A DNA stretch of 64,000 nt from Burkholderia sp. BCC0506 (GCF_902833145.1 NZ_CADFEN010000006.1:62001-126000), one strand, 5' to 3'. Shown: positions 1 through 12,276, numbered from the stretch's first letter. Notes: generated by a model from the sequence alone, not told the origin. Program-made: numbers and translations.

Positions 1-10
1 CTCTAAGGAA

Positions 11-37
11 TTAGCACTCGTCTTGCGGGAGTGCTAA
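11..37 (+). promoter_or_regulatory. CIRCE operator (HrcA binding site) upstream of rpoH
   Basis: A perfect inverted repeat TTAGCACTC-N9-GAGTGCTAA (arms 11-19 and 29-37) matches the CIRCE consensus bound by the heat-shock repressor HrcA at every base. It ends 61 bases before the GTG start chosen for rpoH, so HrcA probably represses sigma-32 expression. The promoter itself lies at or beyond the left edge of the window and cannot be judged. Confidence 0.93.
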
Positions 38-98
38 GATGGCCCACGGAATCTCATTCGAGACCGGGGGTTTGTCCCTGATTCCAAAGGAGTTTTTA

Positions 99-1034
<936 letters not shown>

Positions 1035-1061
1035 ATCCCGGCGATTCAGAGCGCCTCATCG

Positions 1062-1094
1062 AAAACCGCTGCCCGACCGGCAGCGGTTTTTTTT
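1062..1094 (+). terminator. Rho-independent terminator of rpoH
   Basis: An 8-bp GC stem (1066-1073 with 1079-1086) with a 5-base loop is followed by eight T residues. An A-run on the left lets the stem extend by four A-T pairs. It lies 28 bases after the rpoH stop. Confidence 0.9.
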
Positions 1095-1401
1095 CGTCCG
1101 TTTCTCCACTGCTTTTCTTCCGCTTTTCAGCGTGTTTCACGCTCCGGTTACGCGTCGATTAATTGACCCGATTCATCGGGTATTACGCCATTTGCGGTGC
1201 CCGTCCGCATAAGCTTGATCTACCTCAACTTTTCCCCCGCGCTTCGCGACGGTCTGCCGCAGCGCAGCACTCGGCATCGGAAAGCCGTCCTTTTAAAATT
1301 GGCATGTCAGGCGCAAAAGGATTAAAACAGCTTCACGGCCGTCACGAATCCGACGTAAAGTCGCCCCCAAATCCGTCATAAATCGATTCAGGATAATCGC
1401 C
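1095..1401. other. Intergenic region upstream of the cyd operon
   Basis: About 300 bases separate the rpoH terminator from cydP. It holds the FNR/Anr-like palindrome at 1215-1228 and an A/T-rich patch near 1290-1300. I see no convincing sigma-70 -35/-10 pair and no credible gene. The open frame at 1163-1381 lacks a family resemblance and a ribosome binding site. Confidence 0.6.
1215..1228. promoter_or_regulatory. Candidate FNR/Anr box upstream of the cyd operon
   Basis: TTGAT-CTAC-CTCAA matches the FNR/Anr consensus TTGAT-N4-ATCAA at 9 of 10 bases. It lies about 180 bases before the presumed cydP start. FNR/Anr control of cytochrome bd is common in Proteobacteria; the role here is inferred. 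Confidence 0.5.
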
Positions 1402-1415
1402 TTGATCTCGATCAA
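1402..1415. promoter_or_regulatory. Perfect FNR/Anr-type palindrome overlapping the cydP start
   Basis: TTGATCTCGATCAA is a perfect match to TTGAT-N4-ATCAA. It coincides with the TTG start codon of cydP, an unusual place for an activator site. It could act as a repressing site, activate a downstream start for cydA, or be a chance product of the coding sequence. No -10 box is visible at the distance expected for activation. Confidence 0.4.
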
Positions 1416-1677
1416 TAAAGAGCCTGCGCCGCCCTCGCGGCCGGCCGGCACGATCGGCTGGCGTGCACGCATCGCCGCCTGGGCACGCGGACCGACCCTC
1501 GCCCGCGACATCGCCCTGGTGCTGATCGTCAAGCTGATCCTCCTGATGTCGCTCAAATACGCATTCTTCAATCATCCGCAGGCCGAGCACATGTCGTTGC
1601 CGCCTGCCGCCGTGGCCGAGAAGCTGCTCTCGGTGCCGGCGCCTGCATCCTCCGAGGGAGACCACCATGATAAGTAG
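1402..1677 (+). CDS. cydP: Small membrane protein CydP, putative cytochrome bd accessory subunit
   Basis: A 91-residue protein with a basic N-terminus and one transmembrane helix at about residues 34-53, followed by a short polar tail. This is the layout of the CydP family of small proteins encoded directly before cydA in Betaproteobacteria. The only start that gives a sensible N-terminus is TTG at 1402, with AGGA about 8 bases upstream. Its 3' end overlaps the cydA start by 11 bases, which points to translational coupling with the oxidase. The biochemical role is not established from sequence; assembly or stability of the oxidase is the usual inference. Confidence 0.72.
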   Translation: MISINKEPAPPSRPAGTIGWRARIAAWARGPTLARDIALVLIVKLILLMSLKYAFFNHPQAEHMSLPPAAVAEKLLSVPAPASSEGDHHDK

Positions 1678-3247
1678 CGAAGTCGTCGATCTGTCGCGTC
1701 TGCAGTTCGGCATCACGGCGCTCTACCACTTCCTGTTCGTGCCGCTGACGCTCGGCCTGTCCTGGCTGCTCGTCATCATGGAAGCCGTGTACGTGATGAC
1801 CGGCAAACAGGTCTACAAGGACATGACCCAGTTCTGGGGCAAGCTGTTCGGGATCAATTTCGCGATGGGCGTGACGACCGGCATCACGCTCGAATTCCAG
1901 TTCGGCACGAACTGGTCGTACTACTCGCACTACGTCGGCGACATCTTCGGCGTGCCGCTCGCGGTCGAAGGCCTGATGGCGTTCTTCCTGGAATCGACGT
2001 TCGTCGGGCTGTTCTTCTTCGGCTGGAACCGCCTGTCGAAGGTCAAGCACCTGATCGTCACGTTCCTCGTCGCGCTGGGCTCGAACCTGTCCGCGCTGTG
2101 GATCCTCGTCGCGAACGGCTGGATGAACAACCCGGTCGGCGCCGAGTTCAACTACCAGACGATGCGCATGGAGCTGACGAACCTGTTCGACGTGCTGTTC
2201 AACCCGGTCGCGCAGGTGAAGTTCGTGCACACCGTGTCGGCCGGCTACGTGACGGCCGCGATGTTCGTGCTCGGCATCTCGTCGTGGTACCTGCTGAAGA
2301 AGCGCGACGTCGACTTCGCGCTGCGCTCGTTCGCGGTCGCGGCCGGCTTCGGTCTCGCGGCCACGTTGTGCGTGATCGTGCTCGGCGACGAATCGGGCTA
2401 CACGACCGGCGAAGTGCAGAAGATGAAGCTCGCCGCGATCGAATCGGAATGGGAAACGCAGCCGGCGCCGGCGTCGTTCACGCTGATCGGCATCCCGAAC
2501 CAGAAGGAAGAGCGCACCGACTACGCGATCAAGATCCCGTACGCGCTCGGCCTGATCGCGACGCGCTCGATCGACGAGCCCGTGATCGGCCTGCGCGAGC
2601 TCGCGAAGCACAGCGAGGAACACATCCAGAGCGGGATGATCGCGTACGGCGCCCTGCAGAAGATCAAGCAAGGCGACACGAGCGACGCGACCCGTGCGCT
2701 GTTCGACCAGCACAAGCAGTATCTCGGCTACGGGCTGATGCTCAAGCAGTTCACGCCGAACGTGATCGATGCGACACCGGAGCAGATCAAGGCCGCCGCG
2801 AAGAAGACGATCCCGCCGGTCGCGCCCGTGTTCTTCTCGTTCCGGATCATGGTGTTCCTCGGCTTCCTGTTCCTCGCGACCTTCGTCGCCGCGTTCTGGT
2901 TCTGCGCGCGCCGGCAACTGCTGCAGGACAACCGCCGCTGGTTCCTGCGCTACGCGGTGTGGGCGATCCCGCTGCCGTGGCTCGCCGCGGAATTCGGCTG
3001 GGTCGTCGCCGAGCTCGGCCGCCAGCCGTGGACGATCGCGGGCATCCTGCCGACGCATCTGTCCGCATCCAGCCTGACGTCGACGGACCTGTACCTGAGC
3101 CTCGCCGGCTTCATCGCGTTCTACACGGTGCTGTTCGTCATCGAGATCAAGCTGATGTTCAAGTACGCGCGCCTCGGCCCGTCGTCGCTGCATACCGGCC
3201 GCTATCACCACGAACTCGCCGCTGCCGGCGAGCGGGCCGCAGTCTGA
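1667..3247 (+). CDS. cydA: Cytochrome bd ubiquinol oxidase subunit I
   Basis: Large subunit of the bd-type terminal oxidase. It oxidises ubiquinol and reduces oxygen to water with high affinity, without pumping protons. The 526-residue protein has multiple transmembrane helices. The family GRQPW signature is at residues 451-455, and the expected haem-ligand histidines are at H21 (Y-H-F context) and H188 (KFVHT context). The periplasmic Q-loop lies between about residues 250 and 390, including [17 protein letters not shown]. Length is typical (E. coli CydA is 522). GGAG precedes the ATG, and the gene sits in the operon cydP-cydA-cydB-cydX. Confidence 0.98.
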   Translation: MISSEVVDLSRLQFGITALYHFLFVPLTLGLSWLLVIMEAVYVMTGKQVYKDMTQFWGKLFGINFAMGVTTGITLEFQFGTNWSYYSHYVGDIFGVPLAVEGLMAFFLESTFVGLFFFGWNRLSKVKHLIVTFLVALGSNLSALWILVANGWMNNPVGAEFNYQTMRMELTNLFDVLFNPVAQVKFVHTVSAGYVTAAMFVLGISSWYLLKKRDVDFALRSFAVAAGFGLAATLCVIVLGDESGYTTGEVQKMKLAAIESEWETQPAPASFTLIGIPNQKEERTDYAIKIPYALGLIATRSIDEPVIGLRELAKHSEEHIQSGMIAYGALQKIKQGDTSDATRALFDQHKQYLGYGLMLKQFTPNVIDATPEQIKAAAKKTIPPVAPVFFSFRIMVFLGFLFLATFVAAFWFCARRQLLQDNRRWFLRYAVWAIPLPWLAAEFGWVVAELGRQPWTIAGILPTHLSASSLTSTDLYLSLAGFIAFYTVLFVIEIKLMFKYARLGPSSLHTGRYHHELAAAGERAAV

Positions 3248-3278
3248 GCACGCCCTCGCAACCGAACAAGGAATCGCT

Positions 3279-4415
3279 ATGGACTATGCAACTCTCAAGC
3301 TGATCTGGTGGCTGCTCGTCGGCGTGCTGCTGATCGGCTTCGCCGTCACCGACGGCTTCGACATGGGCGCGACCGCGCTGCTGCCGTTCCTCGGCAAGAC
3401 CGACGAGGAGCGCCGCATCATCGTCAACACCGTCGGCGCGACGTGGGAAGGCAACCAGGTGTGGCTGATCACGGCCGGCGGCGCGATGTTCGCCGCGTGG
3501 CCGCTCGTCTACGCGGCGTCGTTCTCCGGCTTCTACTTCGCGATGCTGCTCGTGCTGTTCGCGCTGTTCTTCCGGCCGGTGGGCTTCGACTACCGCAGCA
3601 AGCGGCCGGACCCGCGCTGGCGCGCGGGCTGGGACTGGGCGCTGTTCGTCGGCGGCTTCGTGCCGGCACTCGTGTTCGGCGTCGCGTTCGGCAACCTGCT
3701 GCAGGGCGTGCCGTTCAAGTTCGACGGCGACCTGCGCGTGACCTACTACGGCGGCTTCTGGGCGCTGCTGAACCCGTTCGCGCTGCTGTGCGGGCTCGTC
3801 AGCCTCACGATGCTCGTCGCGCACGGCGCGGCGTTCATCAAGATGAAGACCGACGGCGCGATCGCGCGCCGTGCGTCGATCGCGCTGCGCGCCGCGTCGT
3901 TCCTCGCGGTCGTGCTGTTCGTGCTGGCCGGCGTGCTGGTGGCCGCTTATATCGACGGCTTCCACATCACGCACGCCGCGCCGACCGACACCGTCGCGAA
4001 CCCGCTGCTCAAGGACGTCGCCGCCGGTTCGGGCCTCTGGCTCGCGAACTACCACGACTATCCGTGGATGATCGCGGCGCCCGTCGTCGGGATCGCGGGC
4101 GGCGTGCTCGCGCTGCTGCTCGCCGGCTCGAAGCGGGAAAAGACGGCGTTCTTCTGCACCGGCCTGATGATCGTCGGCGTGATCCTCACCGCAGGGTTTT
4201 CGATGTTCCCGTTCATCATGCCGTCGTCGCTCGACCCGCGCAGCAGCCTGACCGTGTGGGACTCGACGTCGAGCCACATGACGCTGCAGGTGATGCTGTT
4301 CGCGGTGATCGTGTTCCTGCCGATCATCCTGCTCTACACGAGCTGGGTATATCGCGTGATGCGCGGCAAGGTCACGCACCGGACGCTCGAAGAGAACAAG
4401 CACTCGATGTATTGA
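3279..4415 (+). CDS. cydB: Cytochrome bd ubiquinol oxidase subunit II
   Basis: Second integral-membrane subunit of the bd oxidase, required for assembly of the haems in CydA. The 378-residue, nine-helix-type protein begins [18 protein letters not shown]. It has the conserved [14 protein letters not shown] and [15 protein letters not shown] stretches that identify the family. AAGGA lies before the ATG, 31 bases after cydA. Length matches E. coli CydB (379). The last ORF of the operon, cydX, follows 63 bases later. Confidence 0.98.
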   Translation: MDYATLKLIWWLLVGVLLIGFAVTDGFDMGATALLPFLGKTDEERRIIVNTVGATWEGNQVWLITAGGAMFAAWPLVYAASFSGFYFAMLLVLFALFFRPVGFDYRSKRPDPRWRAGWDWALFVGGFVPALVFGVAFGNLLQGVPFKFDGDLRVTYYGGFWALLNPFALLCGLVSLTMLVAHGAAFIKMKTDGAIARRASIALRAASFLAVVLFVLAGVLVAAYIDGFHITHAAPTDTVANPLLKDVAAGSGLWLANYHDYPWMIAAPVVGIAGGVLALLLAGSKREKTAFFCTGLMIVGVILTAGFSMFPFIMPSSLDPRSSLTVWDSTSSHMTLQVMLFAVIVFLPIILLYTSWVYRVMRGKVTHRTLEENKHSMY

Positions 4416-4478
4416 TGCACAGAACCGGGCCGGGGGCGTGCAACCGCCCTCGCCCACCGTTTCGCAAGGAGTCGGATC

Positions 4479-4601
4479 ATGTGGTATTTCAGCTGGATTC
4501 TCGGTATCGGCGTCGCGTTGTCGTTCGGCATCGTCAACGCGATGTGGCTGGAAGCGCGGCAGAAGACGCAGGACGCGCCGGCGCGTGCGCGTCGCGACTG
4601 A
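4479..4601 (+). CDS. cydX: Cytochrome bd small subunit CydX (40 aa)
   Basis: A 40-residue single-helix protein that starts MWYFSWILGIGVALSFGIVN and continues with an A-M-W-L-E motif. The N-terminal WYFxWILG and the N-A-x-W-x-E end of the helix are the hallmarks of the CydX/CbdX family. That family binds CydA and stabilises the active-site haems. AAGGAG lies 7 bases before the ATG. The short basic and polar tail should be cytoplasmic. It closes the operon and is followed by a terminator at 4663-4688. Genes of this size are easily missed. Confidence 0.93.
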   Translation: MWYFSWILGIGVALSFGIVNAMWLEARQKTQDAPARARRD

Positions 4602-4662
4602 TGCACCGACGCGTGACGCGCACGGCCGATTGATCGTGCGCCGTCGCCGTCCGGAAGGAAAG

Positions 4663-4688
4663 AACCTCGCTTCGCGCGAGGTTTTTTT
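4663..4688 (+). terminator. Terminator of the cyd operon
   Basis: A six-base-pair CCTCGC/GCGAGG stem (4665-4670 with 4676-4681), extended by A-T pairs, has a 5-base loop and runs into seven T residues. It lies 61 bases after cydX. Confidence 0.85.
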
Positions 4689-4740
4689 CGTCCCGGTCGC
4701 GCGGATACGCATGTCAGAGCGATGCCAATTTAGCGCCAGA

Positions 4741-4779
4741 TTGATACCACTTGAATACCAATAAAAGGTTTCATAAGAT
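4741..4779 (+). promoter_or_regulatory. Candidate nahA promoter with TGGTAT-type operator repeats
   Basis: A possible promoter TTGAAT (4751-4756), 17-base spacer, TAAGAT (4774-4779) points toward nahA. Two direct copies of ATACCA (4744-4749 and 4755-4760), one helical turn apart, overlap its -35 region. The same hexamer (as TGGTAT/ATACCA) recurs upstream of nagR. The pattern therefore suggests repression of nahA by NagR, which is an inference. The implied leader to the nahA start is about 390 bases. Confidence 0.5.
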
Positions 4780-5175
4780 CGTTGGACACGGCCGCTGACA
4801 GGCCGATTCCTTCTGGGTGGGGGAGACATGCGAATCCCGTGTGTGGCGTGCGCCTGCGCGCCAGGTCGACGTCCGTGTGCCGCGGCGCGCGCCGTCGTCG
4901 CGCGCGTGCGCGGCCGGACGAATGCCGTCGGTCGCGGCCGCCTCGCCGTCGCGGCGGTTGCCGCGTGCCGCCGATGAATCCGCGCACGCCGCCGCGCCGA
5001 TCCGATCGGCACGCATGCCCGCCTCCCGTTCCGTAACGCACGCTCGCGCGTGCCGAATGCGCGCGGTGCTGCCGCATCGCCCCGCGTGCCGGTATCTCCC
5101 GCCGCTCCACTGAAAGACCCGTTCGCAGCGACGTCGCCACGACGCCGCTACGCCCTCTTTTTCTCAGGAGGTCGA
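4780..5175. other. Long GC-rich leader or intergenic region before nahA
   Basis: About 400 bases between the candidate nahA promoter and its start hold no recognisable gene family. A 49-codon frame at 4828-4977 begins with ATG after GGGGGAGA, a good ribosome binding site. Its cysteine- and arginine-rich product resembles nothing I know, so I do not call it a gene. A second promoter closer to nahA cannot be excluded. Confidence 0.4.
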
Positions 5176-7662
5176 ATGAAGCGTACCTTGCCATCCCTCA
5201 TTGCCGGCCTGCTGATCGCGGTGTTGTCGCCGGCTGCGATCTCGGCGCTGCCGGCGCCGGCCGCCTCCGCCGCGAACGCCGGCACCGCGCCATCGGCCGC
5301 CGCCCAGGCGGCCGGCCTCGCGACGCTGCTGTCGAACGGCCTCGCGTTGCGCGTGGCCGTCGACAACAACCACGCGGCCGCGGCCGGCGTGCCGTGCGCC
5401 GATCTCGGCGCCGACGGCGCCGCCTGCGCGACCGGCCGCCTGATCCTGCAGAACCGCGGCCACCAGGCGATCGCCGACGGCGGCTGGAAGCTCTACCTGC
5501 ACAGCATCCGCCGCCTGCTGCGGATCGACCGCCCGGGCTTCGCGCTGCGGCGGCTCACCGGCGACCTGTACGAGCTGACGCCGCAACCGGGCTCGGTGCG
5601 GCTCGCACCCGGCGAGCGCATCGAGCTGCCGTTCGTCGCCGAATACTGGCTGCTGCGTTACAGCGACGTGATTCCGCGCCCGTATGTCGTCGTCGACGGC
5701 GCACCGCCGGCCGTGCTGCGCTACAACGACACCGACAACGAGCTGCGCTACGTCGAATCGCTGCCGGCCGACGCGCAGAACAACTCGACCGGCAACGCGC
5801 CGCCCGTGGCCGCACGGCCCGATCCGGGCCGCGCGCTGCCGAGCGTGAAGCGCGAGCAGCCGCTGCCCGGCACGCTCGAGCTGCGCGGCGTCGAACTCGC
5901 GCTGCCGGACCTGCCGGATGCGCAGGTCGCGGCGCTGCGCGAGCGCGCGACGACCCTCGGCCTCGACGGCGCTCGCGTGCCGGTGCGCGGCTTCGTCGCG
6001 CCGCGCCGGCTGCCGGGCGACATCGCGACCCCCGGCGGCTACCGGCTCGCGATCGGACCGCGCGGCGTGCTGATCGAAGGCTACGACCGCGCGGGCCTCT
6101 ACTACGGCGTGCAGACCCTCTACTCGCTCGCGCCGGCCGGCGGCGGCCCGATCCCGGCGATGCTCGTCGAGGACGCGCCGCGCTTCACGCATCGCGGCAT
6201 GCACGTCGACCTCGCGCGCAACTTCAAGCAGCCCGCGACGCTGCGCCGCCTGATCGACCAGATGAGCGCGTACAAGCTCAACCGCCTGCACCTGCATCTG
6301 TCCGACGACGAAGGCTGGCGCATCGAGATTCCCGGCCTGCCCGAGCTGACCGAGATCGGGGGACGCCGCTGCCACGACCCGAGCGAGACGCGCTGCCTGC
6401 TGCCGCAGCTCGGCTCCGGCCCCGACAACCGCTCGGGCGGCGGCTACCTGACACGCGACGACTACGTGGCGCTCGTGCGCTACGCGGCCGCGCGCTTCGT
6501 GCAGGTCATCCCCGAGATCGACATGCCGGCGCATGCGCGCGCGGCCGTCGTGACGATGGAGGCGCGTTACCGGCGGCTGCATGCGGCGGGCCGCGAGCAG
6601 GAGGCGAACGCGTACCGGCTGCTCGACCCGCAGGACACGACGAACCTGACGACGGTGCAGTTCTACGACCGGCGCAGCGACCTGAACCCGTGCGTGCCGG
6701 GCGCGCTCAACTTCGCGTCGAAGGTGATCCGCGAGATCGCGGCGATGCACGCGGACGCGCAGGCGCCGCTGCAGACCTGGCACTACGGCGGCGACGAAGC
6801 GAAGAACATCTTCCTCGGCGGCGGCTTCCAGCCGCTGAACGGCACCGACCCGAACAAGGGGCGCATCGATCTGGCCGCGCAGGACAAGCCGTGGGCGCGG
6901 TCGCCCGCGTGCACGGCGCTGCTCCAGCGCGGCGAGATCAAGTCGATCGACGAGCTGCCGACGCGTTTCGCGAAACAGGTGAGCGCGGCCGTCAACGCGA
7001 ACGGGATCGACACGATGGCCGCATGGCAGGACGGCATCAAGCATGCGAACGGGCCGCAGGATTTCAGCACGCGCCACGTGATGGTGTCGCTGTGGGACAC
7101 GATCTTCTGGGGCGCGTCGGACAGCGCGCGCGACCTGAGCGGCAAGGGCTATCTGACGGTGCTCGCGCTGCCCGACTACCTGTATTTCGACTTCCCGTAC
7201 ACGCTCAACCCGCGCGAGCGCGGCTACTACTGGGGCTCGCACGCGACCGACGAGTACAAGGTGTTCTCGTTCGCGCCGGAGAACCTGCCGCAGAACGCCG
7301 AAGTGATGGGCGACCGCGACGGCAACCCGTTCGAGGTGACGGGCACGGGCCCCGCGCCGCGCATCGAAGGCATCCAGGGCCAGGCGTGGGGCGAGGTGAT
7401 GCGCAACGACACGTTCCTCGAATACATGGCGTACCCGCGGCTGCTCGCGCTCGCCGAGCGCGCGTGGCACCGGGCCGACTGGGAGCTGCCGTATGCGGCC
7501 GGCGTGCGCTTCAGGCGCGGCGACACGCACCACGTCGACATCGCCGCGCTGCAGCGCGACTGGGCCGGCTTCGCGACGCTGCTCGCGCAACGCGAATTGC
7601 CGAAGCTGGAGCGCGCCGGCGTCGGCTACCGGAAGCCGACCTTCACGCTGACGAATCCGTGA
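5176..7662 (+). CDS. nahA: Secreted beta-N-acetylhexosaminidase (chitobiase, GH20)
   Basis: Hydrolyses terminal N-acetylglucosamine from chitobiose and chito-oligosaccharides outside the cytoplasm. The 828-residue product begins with a signal peptide (MKRTLPSLIAGLLIAVLSPA). A CHB_HEX carbohydrate-binding-like domain follows (about 45-180), then a GH20 N-terminal domain (about 230-330), then the GH20 barrel. The catalytic Asp-Glu pair sits in the H-Y-G-G-D-E-A-K motif encoded near 6781-6801. HLHLSDDEGWRIEIPGL is the usual substrate-binding strand. The start at 5176 has AGGAG upstream and creates the signal peptide; longer in-frame starts do not. It converges on nagE, the PTS importer of its product. 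Confidence 0.95.
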   Translation: MKRTLPSLIAGLLIAVLSPAAISALPAPAASAANAGTAPSAAAQAAGLATLLSNGLALRVAVDNNHAAAAGVPCADLGADGAACATGRLILQNRGHQAIADGGWKLYLHSIRRLLRIDRPGFALRRLTGDLYELTPQPGSVRLAPGERIELPFVAEYWLLRYSDVIPRPYVVVDGAPPAVLRYNDTDNELRYVESLPADAQNNSTGNAPPVAARPDPGRALPSVKREQPLPGTLELRGVELALPDLPDAQVAALRERATTLGLDGARVPVRGFVAPRRLPGDIATPGGYRLAIGPRGVLIEGYDRAGLYYGVQTLYSLAPAGGGPIPAMLVEDAPRFTHRGMHVDLARNFKQPATLRRLIDQMSAYKLNRLHLHLSDDEGWRIEIPGLPELTEIGGRRCHDPSETRCLLPQLGSGPDNRSGGGYLTRDDYVALVRYAAARFVQVIPEIDMPAHARAAVVTMEARYRRLHAAGREQEANAYRLLDPQDTTNLTTVQFYDRRSDLNPCVPGALNFASKVIREIAAMHADAQAPLQTWHYGGDEAKNIFLGGGFQPLNGTDPNKGRIDLAAQDKPWARSPACTALLQRGEIKSIDELPTRFAKQVSAAVNANGIDTMAAWQDGIKHANGPQDFSTRHVMVSLWDTIFWGASDSARDLSGKGYLTVLALPDYLYFDFPYTLNPRERGYYWGSHATDEYKVFSFAPENLPQNAEVMGDRDGNPFEVTGTGPAPRIEGIQGQAWGEVMRNDTFLEYMAYPRLLALAERAWHRADWELPYAAGVRFRRGDTHHVDIAALQRDWAGFATLLAQRELPKLERAGVGYRKPTFTLTNP

Positions 7663-7677
7663 ACGGGTGAAGGTATC

Positions 7678-7717
7678 GGGCGATGGGCGACGCGGACCAA
7701 CGCATCGCCCATCGCCC
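7678..7717. repeat. Perfect 13-bp hairpin after nahA
   Basis: Arms 7678-7690 (GGGCGATGGGCGA) and 7705-7717 are perfect inverted repeats with a 14-base loop. The hairpin starts 15 bases after the nahA stop and directly precedes the larger terminator palindrome. It could protect the 3' end of the transcript or reinforce termination. Confidence 0.75.
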
Positions 7718-7722
7718 GCCCC

Positions 7723-7770
7723 AAAAGTAAAACGGCTTGCGACAGACGCGTCGCAAGCCGTTTTACTTTT
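7723..7770. terminator. Bidirectional terminator between nahA and nagE
   Basis: A perfect 21-bp palindrome (7723-7743 with 7750-7770) has a 6-base loop. Each arm ends in TTTTACTTTT on its own strand, so the structure should terminate transcription from both directions. It lies between the convergent genes nahA and nagE. Confidence 0.93.
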
Positions 7771-7821
7771 GACCGCCGGCCCGGATCCGCCGCGCGGACC
7801 GAGCGGGCCGGCTTCACCGCA

Positions 7822-9591
7822 TCACGCCGGCTGTGCCGCCGCCCCGCCGCCCGACGGCGGCAGGCGCGCGCCGAGCTGTTCGGCATAGCGTGCCGCCGCG
7901 TTGCCGCAGACGATGTGGAACGTGTCGAGCGACACCCACGCGACGTCAAGCGTGCCGAGACGCTCGCGATCGACCGCCGACGGATCGCGCACGACCACGC
8001 GCAGGCGCGTGGTGGCCACCACCTCGAGCGACACGACGTTGGTCGCGCCGCCGAACACCGCCAGCCAGCGGGTCGGCTCCGGATCGAGCGGGCCGGCGGC
8101 CGCGCCCGTGACGGGCTGCGCGGCGGCGGCCGTCGCCGGCGCGGCCGCACCGGTCGCACCGGCGCCGATCGCGGCACGCATCTCGTCGGCGATGATGTCG
8201 GCCTCCGGCCCGATGATCACCTGCACGCTGTTGCCGCCGCGCTTGAGCACGCCGCGTGCGCCGATCGACTTCAGTTCCGGCTCCGATACCTTCTCCGGAT
8301 CGACGACGGTCAGGCGCAGGCGCGTCGTGCACGCGTCGACGACCGACAGGTTGCCGGCCCCGCCGAGTGCGGCGATGTAGCGTTGCGCACGCGGTGCGGC
8401 AGCCGTGGCAGCCGCGCCCGCGGCCGGTGCGACGAAACCGCCCGATGCGTACGACTCCGCGGCCGCATCGGTCGATGCCGGCTCGCGGCCCGGCGTCGCC
8501 ATGTTGAACTTGCGGATGAAGAAACGGAACAGCCCGTAGTACGCGACGCCGTACGCGATGCCGAGCGGAATCGCGATCCAGCCCTTCGTCGACAGCCCGT
8601 AGTTCAGCACGTAGTCGATCGCGCCCGCCGAGAACGTGAAGCCAAGCTTCACCCCGAGGATCTGGCAGATCGCGAGCGACAGCCCCGTCAGCACCGCGTG
8701 GATCACGTACAGCACCGGCGCGAGGAACATGAAGCTGAACTCGATCGGCTCGGTCACGCCGGTCAGGAACGACGTGAGCGCCATCGAGAACAGCAGGCCG
8801 CCGACCATCGCGCGGCGCTCCTTCGGCGCTTCGTGCAGCATCGCGAGACACGCGGCCGGCAGGCCGAACATCATGATCGGGAAGAAGCCGGCCATGAAGG
8901 TGCCCGCGCTCGGGTCGCCCGCGAAGAAGCGATGCAGGTCGCCGTGCACGATCTCGCCGCCGGCGGGCGGCGTGAAGTTGCCGAACACGAACCACGCGAG
9001 CGAGTTGATGATGTGGTGCAGGCCGGTGACGAGCAGCAGGCGGTTCAGGAAGCCGAACACGAACGCACCGATCGCGCCCGCCGTCGTCAGCCACTGGCCG
9101 GCCGCGTCGATCGCATGCTGGATCGGCTGCCACACGTACCCGAACGCGATGCCCAGTATCACGCACACGAGCCCCGTGATGATCGGCACGAACCGCTTGC
9201 CGCCGAAGAACGCGAGGTAGTCCGGCAGCTTGATGTCCTTGTAGCGGTTGTACAGCAGGCCCGCGACGACACCCGCGATGATCCCGGACAGCACGCCCAT
9301 GTTCAGCTTGGGATCGATGTCCTTCATGATCGCGGTTTCGATCAGGTAGCCGATCGCGCCCGCGAGCGCCGCCACGCCGTTGTTATCCTTCGCGAAACCG
9401 ACCGCCACGCCGATCGCGAACAAGAGCGGCAGGTTGTCGAAGATCGCGCCGCCGGCGTCGGCGATCATCTTGATGTTGAACACGTCCGGCTGGCCGAGTC
9501 GCAGCAGGATGCCGGCGACCGGCAGTACCGCGATCGGCAGCATCAGCGCCCGGCCCAGGCCCTGTATTTTCAGAAACGGATTCCCGTCCAT
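7822..9591 (-). CDS. nagE: N-acetylglucosamine PTS permease IICB with duplicated IIB domain
   Basis: Imports and phosphorylates N-acetylglucosamine, taking phosphate from the IIA domain of NagF. Residues about 1-375 form the membrane IIC domain, starting NPFLKIQGLGRALMLPIAVL and holding the HHIINSLAWFVFG stretch. A first IIB domain (about 398-475) carries the phosphorylated cysteine C421 in D-A-C-T-T-R-L-R-L. After an Ala-rich linker a second IIB-like domain (about 505-580) keeps the fold motif, but its matching position is Ala526 (V-V-A-T-T-R-L-R), so it cannot be phosphorylated there. GGAGG precedes the ATG. It is the last gene of the nag operon. Confidence 0.93.
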   Translation of the reverse strand: MDGNPFLKIQGLGRALMLPIAVLPVAGILLRLGQPDVFNIKMIADAGGAIFDNLPLLFAIGVAVGFAKDNNGVAALAGAIGYLIETAIMKDIDPKLNMGVLSGIIAGVVAGLLYNRYKDIKLPDYLAFFGGKRFVPIITGLVCVILGIAFGYVWQPIQHAIDAAGQWLTTAGAIGAFVFGFLNRLLLVTGLHHIINSLAWFVFGNFTPPAGGEIVHGDLHRFFAGDPSAGTFMAGFFPIMMFGLPAACLAMLHEAPKERRAMVGGLLFSMALTSFLTGVTEPIEFSFMFLAPVLYVIHAVLTGLSLAICQILGVKLGFTFSAGAIDYVLNYGLSTKGWIAIPLGIAYGVAYYGLFRFFIRKFNMATPGREPASTDAAAESYASGGFVAPAAGAAATAAAPRAQRYIAALGGAGNLSVVDACTTRLRLTVVDPEKVSEPELKSIGARGVLKRGGNSVQVIIGPEADIIADEMRAAIGAGATGAAAPATAAAAQPVTGAAAGPLDPEPTRWLAVFGGATNVVSLEVVATTRLRVVVRDPSAVDRERLGTLDVAWVSLDTFHIVCGNAAARYAEQLGARLPPSGGGAAAQPA

Positions 9592-9678
9592 TCAATCCTC
9601 CAATCCATGTCTCGTCGTTAAGCGTCGTTGACCTAATTGCTTTCGTAGTGAAACGGGCCGCGTGCCCGCCGCCGACGT

Positions 9679-12261
<2,583 letters not shown>

Positions 12262-12276
12262 CGGCTGTCTCGGCTA

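Noticed and set aside
1163-1381. 72-codon open frame between rpoH and cydP
   Set aside because: No ribosome binding site, no family resemblance, base composition differs from neighbouring genes, and it covers the regulatory region of cyd.
5164-7590. 808-codon frame on the minus strand opposite nahA
   Set aside because: Shadow of the high-GC third-codon bias in nahA; Arg/Ala/Val/His-rich with no domain. The same explains the long antisense frames at 1568-3211, 3159-5012, 9913-13347, 15577-18135, 34660-36360, 45095-46738 and 59338-62892.
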